Shown here one piece after another: positions 42,639 to 49,997 of a stretch of DNA of 60,888 bases; the first letter of the stretch is position 1, and every line of letters begins with the position of its first letter. The position numbers and the translations under genes were made by a program. Below the pieces are notes generated by a model. That model was not told where the DNA came from, searched no databases, and was given only the letters and a program-made list of their open reading frames with translations. Origin of the DNA: DATJPD01 sp036394195 (GTDB taxonomy: Bacteria > Pseudomonadota > Alphaproteobacteria > CACIAM-22H2); assembly GCA_036394195.1 (NCBI GenBank), contig DASWFO010000154.1:1-60888 (forward strand). The letters are read 5' to 3'.

Positions 42639-44336
42639 ATGTTCCTTCGCGATATCGATCGCTTGCTGCGTGAGCACGACCGAAGTTGGCGGCTCGGCAT
42701 GTTCACCGTGTTCGCGCTGGCGGCGCTGCAGAGCATCGCGGTGGTCGCGCGGCCGCTGCCCATCCGCGCCCTGATCGAGCCGCCGGCGCCGGACAGCTTC
42801 TTTGGCGTCATCGAACGCGTCGCGTCCGCCGTCATGTCGCGGGTCTGGCTTTATGTAGGCCTCGTGATCTTGATCGAGGTTTCGATCCTGGTCCTGCGCT
42901 ACACCGCCGAGGTCAAGACCGCGACGCTCACCGAGCGGGTCATCCGCTCGATCCGCGGCCGCATCGCTGAAAACCTGCTGCGCGGCGATTATCGCGTCGT
43001 CAGCACCGCCGGTCCGGGGGCGGTCATCGCCGCGGCGTCGGGCGACGTCGAATCGGTGCAGCGCCTCTTGCGCGAAGCGCTCGTCCATGCCGGGGTCGCG
43101 ACCCTGCAGCTGGCGCTGATGCTGGTGGTGATCCTGTTCGTCGAGAAATGGCTGTTCTGGATCCTGCTGGTCGAGATCGTCGGACTGACGATCGCGATCT
43201 TCGCCTACGCCAACTGGCGCAAACGGCGCTATCTCGACAAGATGGACGTCGACGCGCGGCTGCTCGGCCTGCTGTCGACCTTGCAGCAGAAGAATCTCGA
43301 CGCCCGCTTCACCGGCTTGGGTGCGGTGTTCCTGGCGCGCGCGACGGCGCTGGCCCGCCGGCTGTACGGCATGAACATGGTGCTGTGGCGGCGCAGCGGC
43401 CTCTATTACGCGTCGACGGAATTCATCATCGGCGTGTCGGCGGCGCTGTGCCTGGTGTTCCTCTTCGCGACCTCCGGCGGCGGCCCGCCGCCGGTCGGCA
43501 AGTTCCTGGTGTTCACCTACTACGCGGTGCTCATCTTCCCGTGCCTGCAGCAGATCGGCGAAGCCTGGCCGATGATCAACGATGCGCGCGCGGCGCTGCA
43601 GCGGATCGGCGCCAACACGGCGCGCCGGCCGACCCGGCTCGGCAAGGGGGTACCCGAGGTCCCGTCGGGCTTCGGCGAGCTCGTGTTCGACGAGGTTACC
43701 GTCACCGGCGAGCGCGGCGAGGTCCTGCTCGACCGCGCCTCGTTCCGCCTGCGGCCGGGCGAGAAGATGGGCTTGTTCGGCGACAGCGGCTCCGGCAAGA
43801 CCACGATCCTGCTGACCTTGCTCGGCATCAACCAGCCGAGCGGCGGCCGCGCCACCCTCAACGGCCGGGATTTAACCAGCCTGTCCCTCGCCGAGCGCAA
43901 GCGGTTCTTCTATTACGCGCGCGCCTACCCGGCGTTCTTTCCGGCGACGGTCTACGAGAACATCGCGCTGCACGGCGCTCCAGACGAAGCCGAGTTTGCC
44001 GCCATGCTCGACCGCGTGCGCTTCGGCGGCCGCCTCGCCGTCGAGCCGCTGGGGGCGCGGACCCTGGTCGGCGAAAAGGGCGAGCCGTTCTCCGGCGGCG
44101 AGCAGCAGCGGATCGCCATCGCGCGCGCCCTGATGGCGCCGCAGCCATGCCTGATCTTCGACGAGGCCCTGAATTCGCTGGACGAGGAGAGCGAGCTCGG
44201 CATCCTGCGCCGCCTCACGACCGATTTCCCGGAGAAGGCCGCCATCGTGGTCTCGCACCGCAGCAGCGCCAAAGCCCTGTTTCCGTTCCGCCTCGAAATG
44301 GCGACGGGCGGGCAGGGGACGATCATCCGGCCGTGA
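42639..44336 (+). CDS. ABC transporter, fused permease and ATPase
   Basis: The 565 residues form a half-transporter: six likely membrane helices (about 20-320) and a C-terminal ATPase. Walker A is GDSGSGKTT near 380, the signature FSGGEQQRIAIARAL near 484, Walker B CLIFDEALNSLD and the H-loop His in VSHRSSAK. The Q-loop is unusual: the segment YARAYPAFFPATVYENI has Arg where Gln is expected. It resembles lipid or peptide exporters, but the substrate is unknown. It is monocistronic. Confidence 0.9.
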   Translation: MFLRDIDRLLREHDRSWRLGMFTVFALAALQSIAVVARPLPIRALIEPPAPDSFFGVIERVASAVMSRVWLYVGLVILIEVSILVLRYTAEVKTATLTERVIRSIRGRIAENLLRGDYRVVSTAGPGAVIAAASGDVESVQRLLREALVHAGVATLQLALMLVVILFVEKWLFWILLVEIVGLTIAIFAYANWRKRRYLDKMDVDARLLGLLSTLQQKNLDARFTGLGAVFLARATALARRLYGMNMVLWRRSGLYYASTEFIIGVSAALCLVFLFATSGGGPPPVGKFLVFTYYAVLIFPCLQQIGEAWPMINDARAALQRIGANTARRPTRLGKGVPEVPSGFGELVFDEVTVTGERGEVLLDRASFRLRPGEKMGLFGDSGSGKTTILLTLLGINQPSGGRATLNGRDLTSLSLAERKRFFYYARAYPAFFPATVYENIALHGAPDEAEFAAMLDRVRFGGRLAVEPLGARTLVGEKGEPFSGGEQQRIAIARALMAPQPCLIFDEALNSLDEESELGILRRLTTDFPEKAAIVVSHRSSAKALFPFRLEMATGGQGTIIRP

Positions 44337-44351
44337 ACGGCCACGGAGCCC

Positions 44352-44380
44352 TTGAACCGGGAAAAATTCTGGTCTAGTCT
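44352..44380 (+). promoter_or_regulatory. Candidate promoter of the toxin-antitoxin pair, leaderless
   Basis: TTGAAC (44352-44357) and TAGTCT (44375-44380) are 17 bases apart. The second box ends six bases before the antitoxin ATG, so a transcript would start at or very near the start codon. There is no Shine-Dalgarno sequence before that ATG. Both points fit a leaderless mRNA; the promoter call is by inspection. Confidence 0.4.
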
Positions 44381-44386
44381 GAATAA

Positions 44387-44641
44387 ATGGAAATCAACGT
44401 TTACGCGGCGAAGACCCAGCTCTCGCGCCTCATCGACAAGGCGGCTGAGGGCGAAGAGGTCGTGATCACCCGCCACGGGAAGCCGGTCGCGAAGCTCGTC
44501 GCCACCCAGCCGCGCGCGGCGAAGAAACTGCGCCGTATCGGCGGCTTGAAGGGAAAGGTGTGGATCGCCGACGACTTCAACGCACCGCTGCCGGATGACA
44601 TCCTCGCGGCGTTCGAAGGTCGGGATGAGAAATCTGAGTGA
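44387..44641 (+). CDS. Type II antitoxin, Phd/YefM family
   Basis: A protein of 84 residues. The N-terminal Phd/YefM DNA-binding domain reads INVYAAKTQLSRLIDKAAEGEEVVITRHGKPVAKLV (residues 3-38). A C-terminal toxin-binding tail follows (IADDFNAPLPDDILAAFEG), a common form in antitoxins paired with PIN toxins. It overlaps the toxin start by four bases (GTGA), giving tight coupling. It should neutralise the toxin and repress its own promoter. Confidence 0.92.
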   Translation: MEINVYAAKTQLSRLIDKAAEGEEVVITRHGKPVAKLVATQPRAAKKLRRIGGLKGKVWIADDFNAPLPDDILAAFEGRDEKSE

Positions 44642-45018
44642 GATTGCTCCTCGATACGCACGCACTTCTTTGGTATGTCGGGTTGCCGGAGAAGTTGACC
44701 AAGAATTCCGCCGGCGCCATTCGAAATTCCGAAAATCTCGTCCTGATCAGCGCCGTGAGCATTTGGGAGATCGTCATCAAGTCTGCCGCAGGGAAGCTGA
44801 AAGCAGACATTGATCTGATCCTGTCCGAAATGTCTTCAAGCGGAATGCGCGAACTGCCGATCACGATCGCGCACACCATGGGCGTCCGTGACCTTCCGCG
44901 CCATCATGGTGACCCTTTCGACCGCATCTTGATCGCACAGGCGCTCGCCGAAGAGCTGACCATCGTGACCGCCGACAAAGTGTTTTCGGCATACTCGGTT
45001 CCGGTTCTCACGGCCTGA
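44638..45018 (+). CDS. Type II toxin, VapC-like PIN-domain ribonuclease
   Basis: The 126-residue PIN protein starts with GTG overlapping the antitoxin stop. Conserved acidic residues are Asp6 (LLLDTHALLWY), Glu44 (AVSIWEIVIK), Asp92 and Asp95 (HGDPFDRILIAQA), with another Asp near 115 (TADKVF), a complete metal-binding set. PIN toxins cut tRNA or rRNA to arrest growth. The pair sits alone between the ABC exporter and the EF-G paralogue, with no other mobile genes. Confidence 0.92.
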   Translation: MRLLLDTHALLWYVGLPEKLTKNSAGAIRNSENLVLISAVSIWEIVIKSAAGKLKADIDLILSEMSSSGMRELPITIAHTMGVRDLPRHHGDPFDRILIAQALAEELTIVTADKVFSAYSVPVLTA

Positions 45019-45124
45019 AACTCTTCACAGCAATTGCGCTTGCCAAGTCGCCCCGAGCCAGAGAAGACTAGGGGATAACAAGAAGAAGAACACGGTCACG
45101 CGCGAATCTGGATGGGAGGTCTGC

Positions 45125-47206
45125 ATGCCCCAGAAGCCGTTGTCGTCGCCGCGTTGCGTAGCCCTGGTCGGGCCTTATCTGGCCGGCAAGACCACACTGC
45201 TCGAAAGCATCCTGGCGGCGACCGAGGCGATCCCGCGCAAGGGAACGATCAAGGACGGCAACACGGTGGGCGATTTCTCGCCGGCCGCGCGGTCGCGCAA
45301 GATGAGCGTCGAGCTGAACGTCGCCTCGACGTCGTTCATGGGCGAGAAGTGGACGTTCATCGACTGTCCGGGCTCGATCGAGTTCTCCCACGAGGCGCGC
45401 ACGGCGCTCATGGTCGCCGATGCCGCCGTGGTGGTCTGCGAGCCAACGGTCGAGCGGGCGATGACTCTGGCGCCGCTGCTGAAGTTCCTCGACGACCGCC
45501 AGATTCCGCACCTGCTGTTCCTCAACAAGCTCGACGCAGTCGAGATCCGCATCCGCGACGCCCTCGCCGCCCTGCAGGCGGTCTCGGCGCGGCCGCTGGT
45601 GCTCCGCCAGGTGCCGATCCGGGACGACGGCGAGACGGTTACCGGCTATGTCGACCTGATCAGCGAGCGTGCCTATCACTACAAGCCCGGACGCGCGTCG
45701 GACCTGGTGCCGATGCCGCAGTCGATGGCCGAGCGGCAGAAGGAAGCGCGGCAGGGGCTGCTCGAAAAGCTGGCCGATTTCGACGACAAGCTGCTCGAGC
45801 AGTTGCTCGAGGACACCGTCCCGTCCAAGGAGGATATCTATTCGCATCTGGCGCGCAATCTGGCCAGCGACCGCATCGTGCCGGTGCTGCTGGGCGCTGC
45901 TGAAAAGGACGCCGGCGTGCGCCGCCTGCTCAAGTCGCTGCGCCACGACGTGCCGGACCCCGCGGCGACGCTGCAGCGGCTCGGCCTCGCGTCCAATGGC
46001 GGGCCGCTGGCGCAGGTGTTCAAGACCCAGCACGCGGCGCACACTGGCAAGCTGTCGCTCGTCCGCGTGTGGTCGGGCCCGATCGCCGACGGTGCCACGC
46101 TCAGCGACGGCAATACGGCGGTGAAGCTGGCCGGGGTCATGCGCCTTGTCGGCGCCAACTCGACCAAGCAGGCCAGGGCCGAAAGTGGCGACGTGGCCGG
46201 TCTCATGAAGCTCGACGGCATCAGCACCGGCGCCACCCTGTCGTCGCGCGGCGATGTCGCAGCAGCCAAGGAGGCGGCGAATCCCGGCTCCTGGCCGGTG
46301 GCGCCCAAGCCGCTATTCGCGCTGGCCGTGGCGACCGAAAAGCGTGGCGACGACGTGAAGCTTTCCGGCGCGCTGCAGCGCCTGTGCGAGGAAGATCCGT
46401 CGCTGTCGATCGAGCACAACCACGACACCAACGAGCTGCTGCTGTGGGGTCAGGGCGAGATGCATCTGACCGTGGCGCTGGAGCGTCTGCGCACGTCGTA
46501 CCACCTGCCGGTGACCGGGCACGCGCCGCAGGTGCCGTACAAGGAAACGATCCGCAAAGGCATCCAGCAGCACGCGCGCCACAAGCGCCAGAGCGGCGGC
46601 CACGGGCAGTTTGCCGACGTGAAAGTCGAGATCAGGCCTTTGGCGCGCGGCAGCGGCTTCAAGTTCGAGGAGAAGATCGTCGGCGGCGCCGTGCCGCGCA
46701 ATTTCATTCCCGCGGTGGAGGAGGGGATCCGTGATTATCTGAAGCGCGGTCCGCTCGGCTTCCAGGTGGTCGACGTGCAGGCGGTGCTGTTCGACGGCCA
46801 ATATCACGACGTCGACAGCTCCGATCAGGCGTTCATGACCGCGGGCGCGCTCGCCATGCGCGAAGGCATGCCGAAATGCGATCCCGTCCTGCTCGAGCCG
46901 ATCTGCAAGGTGGCGATCACCATCCCGACCGACTTCACCTCGCGCGTCCAGCGCCTGGTGCAGACCCGGCGCGGCCACATTCTGGGCTACGACGCGAAGT
47001 CGGGATGGGCGGGCTGGGACGAGGTGTCGGCGATGCTGCCGCAATCGGAGATGCACGACCTGATCATCGAGCTGCGCTCGGCGACCCAGGGCGTCGGCAC
47101 GTTCGACTGGAACTTCGATCATCTCGCCGAGCTGACCGGCAAGCCGGCGGAGAAGATCGTCGCCAAGATGCGGCCCCAGGAAGAGAAGGCCAAGGCCGCG
47201 TCGTAG
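45125..47206 (+). CDS. Elongation factor G-like GTPase (EF-G paralogue)
   Basis: It has 693 residues with all five EF-G domains, but the G domain is atypical. G1 is GPYLAGKT (16-23) in place of AHIDAGKT, the switch I segment reads RKMSVELN rather than RGITI, and G3 is DCPGS (80-84) where EF-G has DTPGH, so the catalytic His is Ser. G4 NKLD (134-137) is standard. Domain IV-V motifs (GHGQFADVKVEI; VQTRRGHILGYD) are present. GGGAGG precedes the ATG. It is probably a specialised translation factor, not the main EF-G. Confidence 0.92.
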   Translation: MPQKPLSSPRCVALVGPYLAGKTTLLESILAATEAIPRKGTIKDGNTVGDFSPAARSRKMSVELNVASTSFMGEKWTFIDCPGSIEFSHEARTALMVADAAVVVCEPTVERAMTLAPLLKFLDDRQIPHLLFLNKLDAVEIRIRDALAALQAVSARPLVLRQVPIRDDGETVTGYVDLISERAYHYKPGRASDLVPMPQSMAERQKEARQGLLEKLADFDDKLLEQLLEDTVPSKEDIYSHLARNLASDRIVPVLLGAAEKDAGVRRLLKSLRHDVPDPAATLQRLGLASNGGPLAQVFKTQHAAHTGKLSLVRVWSGPIADGATLSDGNTAVKLAGVMRLVGANSTKQARAESGDVAGLMKLDGISTGATLSSRGDVAAAKEAANPGSWPVAPKPLFALAVATEKRGDDVKLSGALQRLCEEDPSLSIEHNHDTNELLLWGQGEMHLTVALERLRTSYHLPVTGHAPQVPYKETIRKGIQQHARHKRQSGGHGQFADVKVEIRPLARGSGFKFEEKIVGGAVPRNFIPAVEEGIRDYLKRGPLGFQVVDVQAVLFDGQYHDVDSSDQAFMTAGALAMREGMPKCDPVLLEPICKVAITIPTDFTSRVQRLVQTRRGHILGYDAKSGWAGWDEVSAMLPQSEMHDLIIELRSATQGVGTFDWNFDHLAELTGKPAEKIVAKMRPQEEKAKAAS

Positions 47207-47229
47207 CTGATCGCGGGCCGTTGTTTTTT

Positions 47230-47323
47230 GTCATGCCCCGCTTTATGCGCTTCATGCGGGGCATCCGTGGCTCCATTTGCACGATGGATGCCCCGGACGA
47301 GCCTGGACGAGCCGGGGCATGAC
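47230..47323. repeat. Family A intergenic palindromic repeat (copy 5)
   Basis: GTCATGCCCCGC...GCGGGGCATCC, a centre, then TGGATGCCCCGGACGAGCCTGGACGAGCCGGGGCATGAC with a small internal duplication of GACGAGCC. The rest of the 293-base gap before the next gene (47207-47499) holds only a short extra stem at 47416-47440 (GATGCCCGCTTTCGCGGGCAT) and no gene. Confidence 0.8.
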
Positions 47324-47499
47324 ACGCAGGGACACGGCGATCACCGAGAATGACGAGCCGGCAGAACTCGCCCTCTTCACTCCGTGCCCTCTGTGTCTCC
47401 GTCGGTTGAGTCTCCTGATGCCCGCTTTCGCGGGCATGACGAGGTGAGGTAATCTCGGCTGATAACAAACGCTGACAACAACTACCCGGGACGACATTC

Positions 47500-48276
47500 A
47501 TGACGCCTCAAGACGCCGAGCGCGCGGCTGCGCTCATCGCTGGTGCCCGCGAAACCGCCCGTGCGGTTACCCTCGAGGGCCCCCTGGCGCCGAAATCCAT
47601 CGACGACGCGTATGCGGTGCAGGCCCTTCTTGCCAAGAAGGCCGGCGGTGTCGCCGGCTGGAAGATCGCCGGCATCGTCCCCGAGCAGCGCGACAAGCTG
47701 GGCATCGACCGGCCGATCGCGGGGGCGGTCCTGCAGGGCTATCGCCATCCGAGCCCGGCGACGTTCCGCGCGTCGTCGTTCGTGCTGGTGATCATCGAGG
47801 GCGAATTCGATTTCATCCTCGGCCGCGACCTGCCCGCGCGGCCCAAGCCGTACAGCGTCGACGAGGTCGCCGCGGCGGTGGCGGAGCTGCGCCCGGCGAT
47901 CGAGCTGGTCGATTCACGGGTCGGCCGCACCTCGCCGACCTTCGTCAAGCTGGCCGATTGCTTCTCCAACGGCGCGCTCATCCTCGGGCCGGCGCACAAG
48001 GAGTGGCGCGGCCTCGATCTCCTCAGTCATGTCGTCACCTTGCGGATCGATGGCAAGGTCGTGGCCACCGGCAAAGGCTCGACGATTCCCGGCGGACCGC
48101 TGAACGCGCTGGTCACGCTGGCCAACAATCCGCCGGCTTGGTCTGGCGGCTTGAAGGCCGGCCAGGCGGTGACCACGGGGGCCGCGGCCCTGACGCCGCA
48201 GCTGGAGCCCGGCGCCCACGAGGTGGTCGCCGAATTCGGCGCCCTCGGCGAGGTTCGGATCAGCCTCACCGCATGA
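47500..48276 (+). CDS. 2-keto-4-pentenoate hydratase/FAH-superfamily enzyme (first of pair)
   Basis: A protein of 258 residues of the MhpD/fumarylacetoacetate hydrolase superfamily. Visible segments are GWKIAGIVPEQRDKLGID near 50, the metal-site EGEFDFILGRDLPARPKPY near 100-118 (Glu-x-Glu), RPAIELVDSRV near 132, and TTGAAALTPQLEPGAHEVVAEFGALGEV at the end. These enzymes hydrate 2-hydroxy-dienoates after meta-cleavage of aromatics. No ring-cleavage dioxygenase is nearby, so the substrate is open. It overlaps the next, similar gene by four bases. Confidence 0.87.
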   Translation: MTPQDAERAAALIAGARETARAVTLEGPLAPKSIDDAYAVQALLAKKAGGVAGWKIAGIVPEQRDKLGIDRPIAGAVLQGYRHPSPATFRASSFVLVIIEGEFDFILGRDLPARPKPYSVDEVAAAVAELRPAIELVDSRVGRTSPTFVKLADCFSNGALILGPAHKEWRGLDLLSHVVTLRIDGKVVATGKGSTIPGGPLNALVTLANNPPAWSGGLKAGQAVTTGAAALTPQLEPGAHEVVAEFGALGEVRISLTA

Positions 48277-49052
48277 AGCCCGAGGCGGCGCGCGCCGCCG
48301 CATCTTACCTCGCGCGGGCGTGGCAGATCGGCCTGAGCCTGCCGCAGCTCCCGCCTGAATGTCGGCCGAAGACGATGGCCGACGGCATGCAGGTCCAGGA
48401 CGCGCTGGTGACCGAGCTCGACTTTCCTGTGGGCGGCTGGAAAGTCGGCTGCACCAGCGCGTACGCGCAACGCTATCTCAAGATCAAACAGCCGATTGCC
48501 GGCCGCGTGTTCGCGACGCGGATGTTCGACAGCGGCGTGACGCTGCCGTCGACCGGCTATCGGGTGCGCGGCATCGAAGGCGAGTTCGCCTTCGTGCTCG
48601 GCCGCGACCTGCCGCCGAGAAGCAAGCCGTACACGCGGGCGGAGCTGCGGGCTGCCATCGCCGCCGTGCGGCCGGCGATCGAGGTCATCGATCCCCGCTT
48701 CACGGACTGGCTGAAGGTGAACCCGGCCAGCATCGTCGCCGACATGGCGGGCCAGGCGGCCTTGGTGCTGGGCCCGAAAGTGCCGCGCTGGCAAACCCTC
48801 GATTTGCGCAAGCTCCCTGTGCGCATGACGGTGAACGGGAAAACCGTCGGCGAGGGGGCGGGTTCCGAGGCGCTGGGCGATCCGCTGCGGGTGCTCGCCT
48901 GGCTCAGCGCTCACCTGCGTGCCCGCGGCGGGCTGAAGCGCGGCGAGATCGTGTCCACCGGCACCTGCACCGGTTTCCACGCCGCACCCGCTTCCAGCGA
49001 GGTCGTCGCCGATTTCGGCAAGCTCGGCGAGGTCCGCCTCACGTTCGCGTGA
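48273..49052 (+). CDS. 2-keto-4-pentenoate hydratase/FAH-superfamily enzyme (second of pair)
   Basis: The ATG at 48273 overlaps the previous stop (ATGA). The 259 residues parallel the first enzyme: GWKVGCTSAYAQRYLKIKQPIAG, EGEFAFVLGRDLPPRSKPY with Glu-x-Glu, RPAIEVIDPRF, and STGTCTGFHAAPASSEVVADFGKLGEV at the end, which matches the hydratase signature STGTCTG better than the first copy does. The pair probably acts as two related steps or a hetero-oligomer. Compare the decarboxylase-hydratase partnership of XylI and XylJ. Confidence 0.87.
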   Translation: MKPEAARAAASYLARAWQIGLSLPQLPPECRPKTMADGMQVQDALVTELDFPVGGWKVGCTSAYAQRYLKIKQPIAGRVFATRMFDSGVTLPSTGYRVRGIEGEFAFVLGRDLPPRSKPYTRAELRAAIAAVRPAIEVIDPRFTDWLKVNPASIVADMAGQAALVLGPKVPRWQTLDLRKLPVRMTVNGKTVGEGAGSEALGDPLRVLAWLSAHLRARGGLKRGEIVSTGTCTGFHAAPASSEVVADFGKLGEVRLTFA

Positions 49053-49090
49053 ACGGCTCCGGCAGGCGGCTCCCCTTGCATCGGAGCCAC

Positions 49091-49119
49091 ATTAGAACTA
49101 CTCTAAATAGGCGTATAAG
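49091..49119 (+). promoter_or_regulatory. Irr-box-like inverted repeat and promoter of dps
   Basis: ATTAGAACTACTCTAAAT (49091-49108) is close to the alphaproteobacterial iron control element TTTAGAA-N3-TTCTAAA, with one mismatch per half. TATAAG at 49114-49119 is a plausible -10 box, 16 bases after TTAGAA, so a protein bound to the inverted repeat would cover the -35 region. Control of an iron-storing Dps by Irr (or a Fur-family protein) fits, but is inferred. Confidence 0.5.
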
Positions 49120-49145
49120 CAACGGCACAAATAAAGGAGTTGGTC

Positions 49146-49619
49146 ATGAAAGTGAACATCGGTTTGAACGACAACGCCCGGAAAACCGTGGCGGATGCGC
49201 TGTCCGGCGTGCTCGCCGACACTTATACGCTGTACCTCAAGACCCACAATTTCCACTGGAACGTGACCGGGCCGAACTTCCCGTATCTCCACACCATGTT
49301 CGAGCAGCAATACACCGAGCTCGCGGCGGCCGTGGACGAGCTGGCCGAGCGCATTCGCGCGGTCGGCCATCCGGCGCCGGGCAGCTATACGGCGTTCAGC
49401 AAGCTCACCGAGGTCAAGGAGGCGCCGGCCACGCCGCCGGTCGCCAGGGAGATGATCCGCCAGCTCCTGGCGGACAACGAGACGATCACGCGGCGCGCAC
49501 GCGAAGCCCAGGAGACGGTCGAAGCCGTCGGCGACACCGAGAGCGGCGACCTCATGGTCGGTCGCATGCAGGTCCACGGCAAAGCCGCCTGGATGCTCCG
49601 CGTCCAGCTGGAAGGCTGA
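49146..49619 (+). CDS. dps: Dps family ferritin-like protein
   Basis: Dps oxidises and stores iron in a 12-subunit shell and protects DNA from peroxide. The protein has 157 residues from the ATG at 49146, with AGGAG six bases before it. The inter-subunit ferroxidase residues are visible in HNFHWNVTGPNFPYLHTMFEQQYTEL (His, His, Asp/Glu helix) near 36-61 and in VDELAERIRAVGHPAPGS. The N-terminus lacks a long basic DNA-binding tail. It is monocistronic with its own regulated-looking promoter. Confidence 0.94.
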   Translation: MKVNIGLNDNARKTVADALSGVLADTYTLYLKTHNFHWNVTGPNFPYLHTMFEQQYTELAAAVDELAERIRAVGHPAPGSYTAFSKLTEVKEAPATPPVAREMIRQLLADNETITRRAREAQETVEAVGDTESGDLMVGRMQVHGKAAWMLRVQLEG

Positions 49620-49709
49620 GGCCGCTTAACCGTTTTCCGTCATGCCCCGCTTTATGCTGCTTTATGCGGGGCATCCATCCGGGTCTGAACCATGGATGCC
49701 CCGGACAAG

Positions 49710-49940
49710 CCCACGGCTGTCCGGTTCACGAATTTTGATTGTGCATGCACGGGAGAAAGACTCGTAATGATCGTCATGGCCGTGCTTGTCACGGCCATCC
49801 ACGTCGGGCAACGAGCACGCTGAGGGACGTGGATGCCCGGAACAAGTCTGAACAAGTCCGGGCATGACGACTGTTGCTTGTGGCTGCGCTGCGTCTGACT
49901 CGTTCAGATTGCGAAAAAATCTAAACCGGACAGCCGTGGG
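49710..49940. mobile_element. 231-bp MITE-like element with 17-bp inverted ends and 5-bp target duplication
   Basis: The ends CCCACGGCTGTCCGGTT (49710-49726) and AACCGGACAGCCGTGGG (49924-49940) are perfect reverse complements. ACAAG flanks both sides (49705-49709 and 49941-49945). The interior codes for nothing recognisable, so it depends on a transposase elsewhere. It sits inside a family A repeat and carries another family A-like copy. The insertion sequence family cannot be named from the ends alone. Confidence 0.85.
49772..49869. repeat. Family A-like palindromic repeat (copy 7) inside the MITE-like element
   Basis: CGTCATGGCCGTGCTTGTCACGGCCATCCACG is followed by ACGTGGATGCCCGG...CCGGGCATGACG, the same two-hairpin plan as the other copies with different stem bases. 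It occupies the centre of the mobile element at 49710-49940. Confidence 0.75.
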
Positions 49941-49997
49941 ACAAGCCGGGGCATGACGGAGAAGAAACGCGAGCGGGTCAGAACGAGCGGGTCAGAA

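Larger units (their letters stand above)
49639..49958. repeat. Family A palindromic repeat (copy 6) split by a MITE-like insertion
   Basis: The left part (49639-49709) reads CGTCATGCCCCGC...GCGGGGCATCC...ATGGATGCCCCGGACAAG. The right part (49941-49958) reads ACAAGCCGGGGCATGACG. Removing the 231-base insert and one ACAAG restores a perfect family A element. The whole 378-base gap between dps and pyk is made of this nested structure. Confidence 0.85.

Noticed and set aside
44387..45018. Toxin-antitoxin pair as part of a larger genomic island
   Set aside because: No integrase, transposase or tRNA boundary is seen on either side; the codon use looks like that of the neighbours.
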